Shown: positions 1 through 10,805, counted from the first letter of the stretch. The stretch: DNA of 64,000 nt from Chelonoidis abingdonii (GCF_003597395.2 NC_133774.1:38510185-38574184); one strand, 5' to 3'. Notes: generated by a model not told the origin, from the letters alone. Program-made: numbers and translations.

Positions 1-101
1 GTCTCACCTTTTTCTCTCACAGGGATTTAACATTTCTTTCCTCTTTTTTTGTTGTTGTTGTTGTCATCTTTAATCGAAAATAAAAAAGCAGCTAGACTCT
101 T
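1..101. repeat. Unassigned sequence with a (TTG)n tract
   Basis: Low-complexity start of the window. A short TTG microsatellite lies at about 48-62. No ORF or known repeat was recognised on either strand. Confidence 0.5.
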
Positions 102-409
102 AGGGTATGTCTACACTGCAATAAATAAATAAATATGCAGCCGTGGGTCTCAGAGTCTGGGTCAACTGACTCAGGCTCATGGGGCTCATGCTGTGGAGCT
201 AAAAATAGCAGGGTAGATGTTCCTGCTCAGAGTGGAGCTGAGCCCACCCCTCTCGTCAGGTTTTGCACCCTGAGCAGAAATGTCTACAATACAATTTTCA
301 GCCCTGTAGCACGAGCCCTGTGAGCTCAAGTCAGTTGACCTGGGCTTTGAGACTCGCTGCCAAGATTTTTGTTTGTTTGTTTGTTTGTTTTTCAGTGTAG
401 ATGTAATAT
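102..409. mobile_element. Harbinger-like MITE, about 0.3 kb
   Basis: The left end reads gggtatgtctacactgcaat. The right end, read on the minus strand, is attacatctacactgaaa, so both ends carry the 'tctacact' signature shared by many elements here. Inside are a TAAA/AAAT run (121-135), a (GTTT)n run (369-388) and the block 'ccctgtagcacgagc', which recurs in a truncated copy near 3398. No coding capacity. The target duplication is not clean, so the exact ends are uncertain. Confidence 0.55.
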
Positions 410-1240
410 ATTGCAATTGGTTCCCCTCCTCAACTAGCTGGGTTGCAGGCGTGTGCGTCAGAGAGGCTGGTGGGAACAGGGCCGAAGAGAGTAGGGGGAA
501 GCCGGTACAAATTACTGGGGCCCGGCGGTCTGGAAGGGGTCCCGGGGGCCGGCTTCCCCAGCTTCATCGGCCCTGTTTTGCCGGTAACCCTTGCTAGGGG
601 GCCCCCAAATTTTTCACCGGGGCCCAAACCCGCTCTTAGTGGCCCGGGATGGGAATGGACAGTGAATTTAAGCATTGTTGATGTGGTTCTGCCTGTAGCC
701 AGCTTGAGGGGAACAAGTACTTCTGTGTGAGAACTTTGATTGGATTAAAGGATTTTTGGATTGTAAAATAATGTGGCCTCATCTCCCCCAGTTGGATATC
801 CATGATGCTACAGTACTGTTATCAGCTACATTAAATTTTGTTATGGATTGAGTTAAAACCCCCATTGAGATTGATAGATGTGAACTCACCCATCAATTAA
901 TATAACTGTAAGGATAAGCTCTCTCTTAAAACAAAAGATGTGAGCGAATCTGCCCAGGAGAATTTGGCTGAATGCAGTTTTAGGTGGATGTGGGGAATAG
1001 AATGGGAAGAGCAACCACATAGAAATTTTGAATAGACAAAAACATAAAGAGAGAGAGAGGCAAGAAAGGTAAACAGAAGCATGCAAGCACAGTGTGACCC
1101 TGGAAAAAGCTAGTGAGACCCTCTAGGTCTAGTGTTGGCTAAAGAGGCTGGGGGGCCGTAATCTAAAAAATGGGTCCTCTTCTTCTTCTGCATTCAGAGA
1201 CACAGGATTTTGTATGAGTCAGGCATCAGGGCCTGCAACA
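410..1240. other. Unassigned stretch with a GC-rich block
   Basis: The segment 440-660 is GC-rich with runs such as ggggcccgg, and could be the inside of an old transposon. The remainder is AT-rich. I see no gene, RNA or repeat boundary that can be supported. Confidence 0.4.
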
Positions 1241-1925
1241 GAAATAATCTCCAGGCAACCTTCTTCCATTCTACTCAGCACTGAAAAGGCCTCAGCTGGA
1301 AAATAATATCCAGTTCTGGGCACCATTCTTCGGGAGAAAGTCAAGAGAAGAGCAACAAAAATGATTAAAGATTTAGAAAACATGACCTACAAGGAAAGAT
1401 TGAAAAAATTGGGTTTGTTTAGTCTGGAGAAAAGAAGACGGAGGGAGGACATAAAAGTCTTCAAGTACATAAAAGATTTTTATAAAGAGGATGGTGATAA
1501 ATTGTTCTCCTTTGTCACTGAGCACAGGACAAGAAGTAATGGGCTTAAATTGCAGCAAGGGAGATTTAGGTTAGACATGAGGAAAAACTTCCTAACTGGA
1601 ACAAATTACCAGGGAGGTTGTAGAATCTCCATGATTGGAGGTTTTAAAGCTTCTCGCAGCTCCCATTGGCCAGGGACAGTGAACTGCGGCCACTGGGAAG
1701 TGTAAGCAGCCGCAACTGCGGATGCTCAGGTAAACGAAGTGTCTTGCAGCCCACCAGGGGCTTACCCTGAACAAGCTGCGAGCCAAGTTTGGGAACCCCT
1801 GGGTTAGACAAACACCTGTCAGAGATGGTCTAAATACTTAGTCATGCCTCCATTCAGGGAATGGGACTAGATGTTCTCTCAAGGTCCCTTCTAGTCCTAA
1901 ATTTCTATGGTTCTATAAATATCAT
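1241..1925 (+). mobile_element. CR1-type LINE, 5'-truncated 3' end
   Basis: Positions 1361-1640 encode a decayed C-terminus of CR1 ORF2, with the pattern MIKDLENMTYKERLKKLGLF and then RFRLDMRKNF, as in the region after the reverse transcriptase. The 3' UTR ends around 1860-1925 with the CR1 'aggtccctt..agtcctaa..ttctatggttctat' tail. CR1 copies are normally 5'-truncated by target-primed reverse transcription, which fits this 0.5 kb remnant. It is interrupted at 1650 by a hAT fragment; CR1 sequence resumes at 1802 (ttagacaaacacctgtcag). Confidence 0.85.
1650..1801. mobile_element. Truncated hAT MITE inserted in the CR1
   Basis: The insert ends with ccaagtttgggaacccctg. This is the inverted form of the common hAT terminus that begins caggggttcccaaact. 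The matching left terminus is missing, so the copy is truncated or was inserted with a deletion. It splits the CR1 3' region, so it is younger than that CR1 copy. Confidence 0.6.
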
Positions 1926-2609
1926 CGTACAGCTGGCCTGCAGCAGGTTGCCTGACTGGCCACACCACTTGCTTGGCTGGAGGAGCCAACAGGGCAGCTC
2001 TTAAGCCAGCAGCAGCCACTGCTTGCTAACTGCTTAACCCTCATGCTTCTGTGTTACTTTGTTCCTGCTGCTCCCAGCCTTGCCTTGGTCCTGCCCCTGC
2101 CTTGAACCCCTCCTTGCCTGTTACCTTGCTCACTCCAATTCCTGCCCTCCAGCTTGACCCATGCTTTTGGATTCTGACTGACTCCTGCTTGACCCTCGCC
2201 TCTGGTCCCAACACTTGGTTCCTGATGCCTGATCCAAACACTAGACCTGATGTCTGCTCTGAGCATTAGGTTAAGCTACCCTCATCCCTATTGCCTGACA
2301 GTTCATTTGTTAAAAATAAACAGGATTATATTAATAAATAAAAGATTCCATCAGTTTCTACATCCAACTTGAACATCCCCATAGCCCTGAGCCAAAAGGG
2401 GTAAGAGTACATATTTTGCCCTTTATTGGTGGGAAAGATAAAGATAAAACTTGATATGGTTAGGAGTTTTCTTTTACTTGACTAGCTATTTTGCTGTTTG
2501 AAGCAGATAATCCATTCTTCTGCATCTTAAAAACGGACTCCAACCAGTGTTTACCAACTTTGGACACTGGGAATCTGGTCAAAGCTTAGCTAATGTCTTC
2601 TTTGCCTAC
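1926..2609. other. Unassigned stretch
   Basis: The pyrimidine-rich part 2050-2280 has repeated 'cctg/gacc' words and reads open in several frames in both directions, which is a composition effect. No gene recognised. Confidence 0.4.
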
Positions 2610-3285
2610 ATTTATTATAAGAATATAAGAACGCTCATACAGGGTCAGACCAATGGTCTGTCTAGCCCAGTATCCTGTCTTCCGACAGTGGCCAATGCCA
2701 GATGCTTCAGAGAGAATGAACAGAAAGGACAATCATCAAAGTGATCCATCTCCTTTCATCTAATCCCAGTGTAACCGACACACCTTCTGGATGTGGTGTT
2801 CTGTCCCATCTAGTGTCACCAAGACGACTTAGAGATATAGGCCTTGGCTACACTTGCACATTATACCACAATAAAGCCTCTCAGAGCACTCTACCTTACT
2901 CCCCGTCCACACTGGCAATGTGCTGAGGCTGAGGGGAGGGGCCAGGGGCTAGCCTCCCTGGCCAGGAGCTCATGGCAGAAGGGTCCTGCAGCCTGGATGT
3001 GGTCCACAGGCCATAGTTTGCCCACTTCTGCAGTAGAGACTCATGCATTAAGAGTCAGGGGTCCCAGGTTCAATCCTGATGACTGGCTTCTGTTGATGTT
3101 ACACCAGCTTCTAGCAAACAAAGGCTAGGGACTCTCCAAGCATGGTGTTGCATTCCTGGCTAGAAACCATTGATGGACCTATCCTCCAGGAACTTACCTA
3201 GTTCTTTTATGAGCCCTGTTTATAGTTTTGGCCTTCACAACATCCTCTGGCAAGGAGTTCCACAGGTTGACTGTGCATTGAGTGA
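2610..3285 (-). mobile_element. CR1 LINE 3' end (minus), split by MITE debris
   Basis: On the minus strand the element ends with the CR1 tail 'gggctagaca..tctgaccctgtatgagcg..ttcttata' (positions 2610-2720). It resumes upstream at 3098-3285 with the ORF2 end, which encodes the pattern 'NLWNSLPEDVVKAKT'. The plus-strand copy at 15382-15835 shows the same order. Between the two parts, 2840-3097 is foreign: a MITE end (aggccttggctacactt), the right end of another hAT (ccatagtttgcccacttctg) and a possible MIR-like piece. Confidence 0.75.
2838..3097. mobile_element. Fragmentary MITE/hAT insertions within CR1
   Basis: 2840-2900 begins with the Harbinger-like end 'ccttggctacact'. 2990-3042 ends like a hAT right terminus (inverted: cagaagtgggcaaactatgg). 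3040-3097 contains ggttcaatcct, which resembles the box B area of a MIR-type SINE, but too little remains to be sure. Confidence 0.4.
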
Positions 3286-3295
3286 AGTTCTAAAA

Positions 3296-3468
3296 AGTTG
3301 ACAGAAAAAATGTTGAAAAAGACCCTCCCCTCTCATGGGGTCCCAGAGCTCAGTCTCCAGCCCAGGCCCAAATATCTGTAGTACCATTAAACAGCCCTGT
3401 AGCCCGAGCTCCATGTCAGCTGATACAGGCAAGCCACAGGTGTTTAATTGCAGAACAGATGTGTCCTA
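3296..3468. mobile_element. Truncated Harbinger-like MITE
   Basis: The block 'ccctgtagcccgagctcc' at about 3393 matches the MITE at 102-409 (ccctgtagcacgagccc). The end 'tttaattgcagaacagatgtgtcc' is a mutated 'aattgcagtgtagat' terminus. The left end is missing. Confidence 0.45.
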
Positions 3469-4236
3469 AATGTCATACTAGAAGCATTTTTCAGAACTGC
3501 TAGCATTCCTTGTTGTCCGTCAATTGACAGGCAGACACTAGAATGAACTTATCTAATTTAGCTGTGAACCTGATTGAACTCTGAGTGAAGTTAATGGAAA
3601 GACTCCTACTGACTTCACGGAGAGCTGTATTAGGCTCAGAATCGGCATCTGCTAGCTGGACATGCTGGGTGTGTTGCTGGACATATTAGACGTGAATGCA
3701 GAGAACACATCCAGTTGAGCCAAAACTTTAGCTACTCTGGCCACACCAATAATATCTGTGCTGGAAATAGCTCTTTGCCCATCAACTCTGGCTGTCACAT
3801 TGCATTCCTTAGGAAGGAGTGCTCTGGTAACTTTTGAATTGTCGTCAATAGATTAAATAAAATTAGAAATGAGGTTAATGTATTAATAGAAACTCCACAA
3901 AATGATTAAGACCATTAGATGAGCTTCTCTCTTGCTACATGCACTGCTGCAGAGTATATGTTTTACCATTCTCTTTGCTTCTGCCTGTCAGTTTAATTTG
4001 CCATTGAATGCTAGCAGGCAGCAGGTGTTTGATCTACAAGTAGAGTTTTTTTTCTTTTACCTCTTGATATAGAGCAGTTCCACCATTTAAGAGAAATGCA
4101 ATCATTTTGTCATGCATTGAAGAGGTATGCCCTTGTGGGCAAACTTCCCCTCTCCTCCCCAGTCCTCAAGCATGTAAGGCCTGATAGGCAGTGTAACTGG
4201 GGCAGTTGTGCTGCCCAGAAAGCCTTGTGCAGGTTA
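3469..4236. other. Unassigned AT-rich stretch
   Basis: No ORF with recognisable domains, no structured RNA and no repeat boundary was seen between the MITE fragment and the outer hAT element. Confidence 0.4.
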
Positions 4237-4930
4237 TCCATACCCAGGGCTGGTGCAACCACTAGGCGAACGAGCAGTCACCTAGGGCGGCAAGTTAGGG
4301 GCGCCCAGGGCCGTCCTCAGGCATAGGCAGCTGTGTAGGGAATCTGAAAATTTGGGGCTCCACTGTGTCTTAATGTCCACCCTACTGGTTTTCCTATCCC
4401 TGTTCTGACCCTTCCTGCAGGCTCTGAGTCTTCCTGGGAAGGGGATTTCCTAGTTAAAAGAGAAAAAAATCTCCAGCCTGCCAGACCTATTAGCACAACA
4501 CTGAAACTGTTAAAGAGCCATTCAAGGGGTAATGAAGACATTTAACAGGCTTTCGCCAACCCTCAGGTAGCCACTGTCAGTTTCTGAATGTACTGACAAA
4601 AACAGTTGTGCTCCACTGTAATAATATTTACTTAGAACATGTCAGTCTACAGGACCTTAGTTTAAAATTTGCTTTAAAAATATTTCATTAGTGAGTTGGT
4701 GAAGATTATAAAATCACATCTCTAAAAAATCCTTGCATAGATTTTTAGATGCACAATCATCTTTAGCCTTAAATGCTTGGATCTTCAGACATACGTTTTT
4801 TAAAATAAATTCTTCAAAAGACCACCCTTGTCTAAAGTGCACATTTTAATTATTATAGTAAAAAAACTTTCTTCGAAAGTCTTCCTGTCCTTTCTGTCCA
4901 TCCATTTCTCCCTTCGCATCCCCACCCCCA

Positions 4931-5244
4931 CCCATTGAAGGAAGCAACAGCCCTTTGCTTCCAAATAGCTGGACAAAGAGTTTCCCTTTCTTTATTTCTG
5001 ACTATCTGATGAACTAGTTTTAAGCAAAATCAGTACCTTACCCCTTGTCTACACTACCTGATTAAATTGTATCGCGTTGCAGTCTGCACTACCACCCATT
5101 GAACCTGGAAGCAACAGCCTGTGGAACCACCTAGCATGGACAATGGAGTGTTGAGCTTTCTAAAACTGACTATGCTGATGAACTACTATCTTAAGCAACA
5201 CCAGTACCTGTTCATAGCCCTTGTCTACACTACCTGATTAAATT
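4931..5244 (+). repeat. Imperfect tandem duplication across the Harbinger left end
   Basis: 4931-5067 and 5095-5244 share 'cccattgaa..gaagcaacagcc', 'tgatgaact..aagcaa..cagtacc' and 'cccttgtctacactacctg' in the same order, about 164-177 bp apart. Each unit contains hAT flank plus Harbinger terminus, so the duplication happened after the Harbinger insertion. Confidence 0.65.
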
Positions 5245-5545
5245 TATAAAACCGATTTTATATAAAATCGATTTAGTGCGTCCACACTAGGATTCTAAAA
5301 TCGATTTTGTGCGTCCATGGCCCACGTCTAGCGTCGATTTCAGGAGCGGTGCACTGTGGGTAGCTGTTCCACAGCTATCCCATAGTCCCACTTCCTGGTT
5401 GAGAGCCCAGTGCCTGCTGGGACCAAAAAACATTGTCCCGGGTGGTGCTGGGTACAGCCTCACCCCTCCCTTTGTGAAAGCAGCAGCCAACCATTTCGCG
5501 CCTTTTTTCCTGGGTGAAGAGAGCAAACGCCATAGCACAGCAAGC

Positions 5546-6882
5546 ATGGACCCTGCTGAGACCATGGACCCTGCTGAGACCAGTAACGCAATCGTGCAAG
5601 TTGTAAACACCACGCGCACTCTCGTGCTGTCTATGCTGAGCCATGAACTGCAAATTCAGGAGAGGGGGGTAGGAGGAGAGGAGGAGGCGGCAGCTATGGC
5701 AGCGCACCGACAAGAGCGATGATGATGATGACGACATGGAGACTGATTTCTCCCTAACCGTGGGACCCAGCATTTTGGAGCTACTGCTGGTAATGGGGCA
5801 GCTTCTACCCATTGAACGCCGATTTTGGGCACGGGAAACAAGCACAGACTGGTGGGACCGCATAGTTTTGCAGGTGTGGGACGATTCCCAGTGGCTGCAA
5901 AACTTTCGCATGCGTAAGAGCACTTTTCTTTGAACTTTGTGACTTGCTTTCCCCTGCCCTGAAACGCCATGAAATACTAACATGAGAGCAGCCCTCACAG
6001 TGCAGAAGCGAGTGGCAATAGCCCTCTGGAAGCTTGCAACTCCAGACAGCTACCGGTCAGTCGGGAATCAATTTGGAGTGGGAAAATCTACGTGGGGGCT
6101 GCTGTGATGCAAGTAGCCAAAGCAATCGTTACGCTGCTGCTACGAAAGTTTGTGACTCTGGGAAACGTGCAGGTCATAGTGGATGGCTTTGCTGCAATGG
6201 GATTCCCTAACTGTGGAGGGGCCATAGATGGAACCCATATCCCTATCTTGGCCCCAGAGCACCAGGGCACCCAGTACGTGAACCGCAAGGGGTACTTTCC
6301 ATGGTGCTGCAAGCACTGGTGGATCACAAGGGACGTTTCACCAGCATCCACGTGGGATGGCCAGGAAGGGTTCATGACGCTCGCGTCTTCAGAAACACTA
6401 CTCTCTTTAAACGGCTGCAGCAAGGAAATTACTTCCCCAGACCAGAAAATAACAGTTGGCGATGTTGAGATGCCTGTCGTTATCCTGGGTGACCCAGCCT
6501 ACCCCTTGATGCCATGGCTCATGAAGCCATACACAGGCAGCCTGGACAGTGGTCAGGAGCTGTTCAACTACAGGCTGAGCAAGTGCAGGATGGTGGTAGA
6601 GTGTGCATTTGGGCGTTTAAAGGGGCGCTTTCGATCATTACTTACTCGCTCAGACCTCAGCCAAAAGAATGTCCCATTGCTATTGCTGCTTGCTGTGTGC
6701 TCCACAATCTCTGTGAGAGTAAGGGGGAGACCTTTCTGGCGGGGTGGGAGGCTGAGGCAAATCACCTGGCCGCTCACTACGAGCAGCCAGACACCAGGGC
6801 GATTAGAAGAGCACACCAGGAGGCGGTGCGCATCAGAGAAGCCTTGAAAAGTAGTTTCAGCGCGGGCCAGGGTATGGTGTGA
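5546..6882 (+). pseudogene. Harbinger transposase (DDE_Tnp_4/HARBI1-like), frameshifted
   Basis: This is the nuclease of the transposon and would cut and join element ends in the nucleus. The likely start is the ATG at 5546 in MDPAET; the first 18 bp are duplicated in frame (5546-5563 = 5564-5581). The frame breaks at the GAT repeat near 5720, at a T-run near 5930, near 5975, near 6090, again between about 6297 and 6425 (compensated), and near 6670. The three catalytic acids are visible: D in GAIDGTH (codon 6227), D in LGDPAYP (6491) and E in VVECAFGRLKGR (6599). There are 35 residues between the last two. The C-terminus ALKSSFSAGQGMV ends at 6882. The family (about 400 residues) is normally a single ORF; this copy needs several indels to be read through. 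A polyadenylation signal follows at 7023. Confidence 0.9.
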
Positions 6883-7022
6883 CTGCAGTGCTTGTTCCCC
6901 TTGATGAACACTCCGCCTCTCTTGACTCCCTGTAAGCAACCCACCCTCCCCCTTTACTTACAGCTTGCTGAAGGACTTTTAAAAGCAACTCCCCCCCCCT
7001 TTGATTACATCTAGCTGAAGGA

Positions 7023-7055
7023 AATAAAGTCAGTATATTTGAAAAATCATTTATT
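7023..7055. promoter_or_regulatory. Converging polyadenylation signals of the Harbinger genes
   Basis: AATAAA lies at 7023-7028 on +, 141 bp after the transposase stop. TTTATT at 7050-7055 is AATAAA on -, 217 bp past the stop of the Myb-like gene. This tail-to-tail layout suggests that both transcripts end here. Confidence 0.55.
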
Positions 7056-7271
7056 CAGTATTAAAAGTCATTTGTTATTGCTTAAAAATCATGAGTTCTT
7101 TTTTAAAAATCATTCCCTGTAAGAAAACCACCCTCCCCCGTTTGGATGTATTCTTGATTAGAAAGTAATTATATAAAGAGGCACTGAATTATCTAGGTAT
7201 CCCTGCATGGTGTGCTTTTGGAGGAGGATCGGAGGTAAGGAAAAGCCCATGAAGCACATTTCAGCTTAATG

Positions 7272-7820
7272 TCAGCCTTTTGGTTGGGCTGTCCATGGGG
7301 TGGAGTGTTCTGGTGAAGAAAGCCTTCCCCCACGCATTCTAACACGTCTGGGTGAGGGAGATATGGAACTTGGGGAGCTTCGAGGGTGGTTAAACATGGG
7401 CTGCAGTGGCACTCTGTAACCCCGCTGCTGTTCCTGACCATCCACCATGCGTCTGAGGATCTCAGTGTGTTCACACAGCAGCAGCTCCAGCGTTCCATCA
7501 CGCAACACGCAGATCTTCCTGCCTACACCTCTGATCTTCCTGCCAGGTCTTCCTTGCGCCACCTCTCTTCTACCTGCGGTCTTCCTCCGCCACTCTGTTC
7601 TTCCTGCCGCCACCTCTCATCTCGAGCGTCGTCTCTCCTGTCCTCCCGGTCACTGGCATCTTTCTTGTATTTTGCTACCACTTCCTTCCAATCATTATGA
7701 TGAGCTCTGTTACTGTGGCTTACTTCCATGATTTCTGAAAACATTTCATCTCGAGTTCTCTTTCTCTCCGCCTTTTGGCTAGCCTTCCAGATGGGGCAGG
7801 GAGTACAGAACAGTGCGCAG
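7272..7820 (-). pseudogene. Harbinger Myb-like gene, exon 2
   Basis: On the minus strand an acceptor AG at 7822-7821 (preceded by a pyrimidine-rich ctcttacctcccccatac) opens an exon. It encodes the pattern RDEMFSEIMEVSHSNRAHHNDW, then a charged, coiled-coil-like stretch rich in R, E, D and K (7520-7740). A further frame carries LELLLCEHTEILRRMVDGQEQQRG and a proline/serine-rich tail ending at the stop at 7272. At least two frameshifts separate these parts. This is the usual C-terminal half of the SANT/Myb-like partner protein of vertebrate Harbinger elements. The exon join is inferred, not proven. Confidence 0.65.
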
Positions 7821-8497
7821 CTGTATGGGGGAGGTAAGAGAGTACAGAGAAGTATGTAAAAAGATACATTTTACAGAACAATGATTGTACTCACAGTGAA
7901 CCAAACTATGCACCTTACATAGCACATGTGATTTCACTACAAGGTCGAATTTTGCATCTTTTAATACTGAGAGCCTCTGTCCCTGGGGTCAGAGCACACT
8001 GCAGACGCAGGTTCCCGGTCCTGTAATCATAATTCAGCTTCCATGCAGCCATGGTAAGTCTTTATGTTTGACTTCTCCAGGGTTCTCCAGCTCCTCCCTC
8101 CTCCCTCCTAAAGCATCCTCCCTCCACCCCTCACAGCGCGTGGCTGTTAGCTGGGAAGAGTCCCTGCTCGCCAAACAGACAGAGAAGCCCAGCACAAGCC
8201 TTCCTATGCTCTGTGAAGCAATGATTCCAAATTACGTCATGCATGCCTGGAGGGGAAAGTTTGTTCAATGGGGGACCGGATAAGGCTGCCTTGCCCCGAA
8301 ATCTACTGAAAAGGCTCTTTGATTTCCTCCAATATCAATTCATGGAGATTTCTTGGGAGGATTTTCACTCCATCCCCAGACATGTTAACGAACTTTTCCT
8401 GTAACTGTACTGGCTAAGAAGAATGACAACGCATGCTTCAAATTTATAATTAAAAAACGCTTGTTTGTAACCATGATTGATAGAAACATTCACTCAC

Positions 8498-9074
8498 CAG
8501 AGGTCCCTTCCATGGCTTCACTGTCTGGGATAGTGGCTTGGTTGGGCTGGGAGGGTAATTCAGGGCTCAAAAACAGCTCCTGGCTGCTGTTGGTAATTGA
8601 GAGCTGTGTGCTATCTGCAATCTCTTCCTCCTGCTCATCTTCGTCATCTGCCCCCTCTGCAGAATCCTCAGCACGGTTGATATTGCAACACTGACCTCTG
8701 AATCCACGGCCACGGGGGGTACTTGTTGCCAAGCCCCCAAAATTGCATGCAGCTCTGCATAGAACCTTGCATGTTTTCGGACCTGCTCCAGACCTTCCGT
8801 TTGCCTCTCTGGTTTTCTGGTATGCCTGCCTCAGTTCTTTGACTTTTATCCTACATTGCAACGAGTCCCTCCTGTGTCCTTTTTCAATCATAGACTTTGA
8901 AATTCTTTCAAATGTTTTCTCATTTCGTTTTGACGAACGGAGTTCTGTAAGCACTGAATCCTCACCCCAGATAGCAATGAGATCCACTAGCTCTTCTGTG
9001 GTCCATGCTGGAGCTCTTTTTCTATTCTCAGGAGACTGCATTTTTAAATGTGCTGCTGAGCTGTACGTGGTCAC
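8498..9074 (-). CDS. Harbinger Myb/SANT-like DNA-binding protein, exon 1
   Basis: This protein would bind the subterminal repeats and bring the transposase to the nucleus and the element ends. The ORF starts at 9074, or more likely at the inner ATG at 9041 (MQSPENRKRAPAWT). The SANT/Myb_DNA-bind_4-type domain covers roughly residues 20-95 of the longer form, with the tryptophans of PAWTTEEL and IWGED and the helix RIKVKELRQAYQKTRE. An acidic tract (EGADDEDEQEEE) follows, then a Ser/Gln/Pro-rich stretch. The reading frame runs into a clean donor, TCTG|GTGAGTG, at 8498/8497; past it the frame meets TGA at once, which supports splicing. The middle part (CKVLCRAACNFGG) looks frameshifted relative to the family. 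Confidence 0.75.
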
Positions 9075-10274
9075 CTGTGCTGCTCAGAGCCCCACGCTGG
9101 CCAAACAGGAAACTGATTCAAAACTCCGCGGGGCTTTTCCTGTTTACCTGGCCAGTGCATCGGAGTTTTGACTGCTGTCCAGAGCGGTCAGTGGTGCTCT
9201 CTGGGATACCTCCTGGAGGCCAGTAACTTCGATTTCCGTCCACACTACACTAATTCCGAATTAGTAACATCGATTTTAGGGTTACTCCTGTGGTTTTGAA
9301 GGAGTAACTAAAATCGATTTAAATAGCCCTTTAATTCGAATTACAGGGCGGTGTAGTGTGGACGGGTGCACCATTAATTCGAATTAACGCTGTTAAATTC
9401 GAATTTAAGGCGCAGTGTAGACGGGGTCTTAGTAAGATATAAAATCCTTTGTTATGTCTAGAATCTTTGGAAACATATTTTTTAAAGTTGGTGAAATTTC
9501 ATAAACGTGTATTGTTATGGAACTCACACTAACCCTCTGTGACTGATTAACTTAAAATAATGTCTTTTTTAGTGAGTTAAATATTTAGTAATCTGGAATG
9601 ATTACTTTATGAAGGCTTAAGAGTACATTTAAAATATAAAATTAGCTTAGAAATACTGATTAAGAAAATGTAAAACAGAGAAGAGCTGCATCATGTATTC
9701 CATAATATTTCATGATGTATTCAGCAAGATAGCTGATTCGCCCTTACTACAAAGTTTTTGCAAATAAATGTCTGACAAACTTCAGGGCATATCAAAAAAG
9801 CTGTGACTGACATTTTTATTCCCAAGTTTAGTGCTTTTAATTAGATACCTTCTGCATGTCCATTCTGCATGAGGGAGAGGGTACAGGGGTCTGTGCGGGG
9901 AACTGTGACTCTCTGCCACCGTTAGGCAGGCCGGGCGTCTTGTTGTTATTTCTACCTTGTCCCTCCACCCCGGCCCCTGCCGGCTGCAAGCTCAGGCTGC
10001 CGTTGGGCATAGGGGCACCAGTTTAATAATACTGCATAGGGCCCCATAAATCCTAAGGACGACCCTGGGGGCACCAAAAAGTGGTGTCCTGGATTGCCAG
10101 GAAGGAGCCTCCTTCCAGAGGCACCGGAGAACCAGAGCGGCGGTGGCGGGCCCCAGCCACAGAGGAGCCGGCGCAGTGCAGGAGGGCAGGAGCCCTGCAA
10201 AGGCGGCGGCTCCACTAGCAGGGAGCAGCTGCGCCCCCCACCACTCCTGCCCAGGCTACGGCCTGGTGCCCCAC

Positions 10275-10510
10275 CAGGGGGCTCCTGCAGGCTGCAGCAG
10301 ATGCATGCGGGCAAAGGCCCCAGTGTCCCCACAGCTTCCCCCTCGCCATGCTCAGGCTCTGTGGCTCCCAGGCCTGCTCCAGGAGGGGCAGCGGCGGCGG
10401 CTCACACTCCTGGGAGCCACAGAGCCTGAGCGCAATGAGGGGCGAGGGGGGGGGAGGGGGCGCACAGGGGCCTCTGCCCACATGCATCTGCTGCAGGAGC
10501 CCCCAGAAGG
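10275..10510. repeat. Long GC-rich imperfect palindrome inside the outer hAT
   Basis: 10350-10372 and 10409-10431 are perfect 23 nt inverted repeats (gctcaggctctgtggctcc...). The symmetry continues outward: ggggctcctgcaggctgcag at about 10275 answers ctgctgcaggagccccc near 10490. The loop is about 36 nt. It explains the overlapping long ORFs on both strands here, which are not genes. Confidence 0.7.
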
Positions 10511-10805
10511 CGGCTCCTCCCTGCCGAGCTGCTGCAGCGGCCCAGGTCTGGCAAAGCCAGTGAGTGGAGTCAAGGTGGGGGCTGCTGGGGTGGGAAGGGC
10601 TCACGGGGGCGCTGTGCACCCTCCAGGGTTGTTCAGGGGGTAGGAGGGGGGAACCTGGTCTGGGGAGAAGTCCCTGGGCAGGCTGGCTCCTGGGGTCCAT
10701 AAAGGCTCATTGGGATTTGCCCCTCAGTGAACCAATGTTACGGGGGTGCGAGGGCGCAAGGTGGAAATTTCGCCTAGGTTGCAAAATATCCTTACACCAG
10801 CCCTG

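Larger units (their letters stand above)
5041..9427. mobile_element. PIF/Harbinger DNA transposon, two-gene type
   Basis: The left terminus is ccccttgtctacac; the right terminus, inverted, is gaccccgtctacac. The element is flanked by TTA at 5038-5040 and 9428-9430, the 3 bp TWA target used by PIF/Harbinger. It carries a DDE transposase gene on + (5546-6882) and a Myb/SANT-like DNA-binding gene on - (9074-7272), the two partners known to be needed for Harbinger transposition. Subterminal regions hold repeated atcgatttt / aattcgaatt motifs (5240-5335 and 9225-9410), likely binding sites for the Myb-like protein. Both genes are broken, so the copy is dead. Confidence 0.9.
4306..10067. mobile_element. 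Second hAT-type transposon nested in the first
   Basis: The left terminus is cagggccgtcctcagg; the right terminus, inverted, is cagggtcgtccttagg. The 8 bp flanks are ggggcgcc (4298-4305) and ggggcacc (10068-10075), a 7/8 target duplication. Its own sequence (4306-5040 and 9431-10067) is AT-rich with no intact ORF, so it looks like a non-autonomous or decayed copy. It was later split by the Harbinger element at a TTA site. Confidence 0.8.
4245..10805. mobile_element. Outer hAT-type transposon carrying a nested load
   Basis: The left terminus is cagggctggtgcaacc; the right terminus, inverted, is cagggctggtgtaagg. The flanking 8 bp are tccatacc (4237-4244) and tctatacc (10806-10813), a 7/8 target duplication typical of hAT. 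Element-derived sequence is left only at 4245-4305 and 10076-10805. The right part is GC-rich (10080-10740) and holds a long imperfect palindrome. No transposase remains. The element was split by the hAT at 4306-10067. Confidence 0.8.

Noticed and set aside
5375..5998. 207-codon ORF on - opposite the transposase
   Set aside because: Shadow of the transposase coding strand; no domain on its own.
9952..10700. Several long overlapping ORFs on both strands
   Set aside because: They come from the GC-rich palindrome of the outer hAT; symmetric sequence opens frames in both directions.
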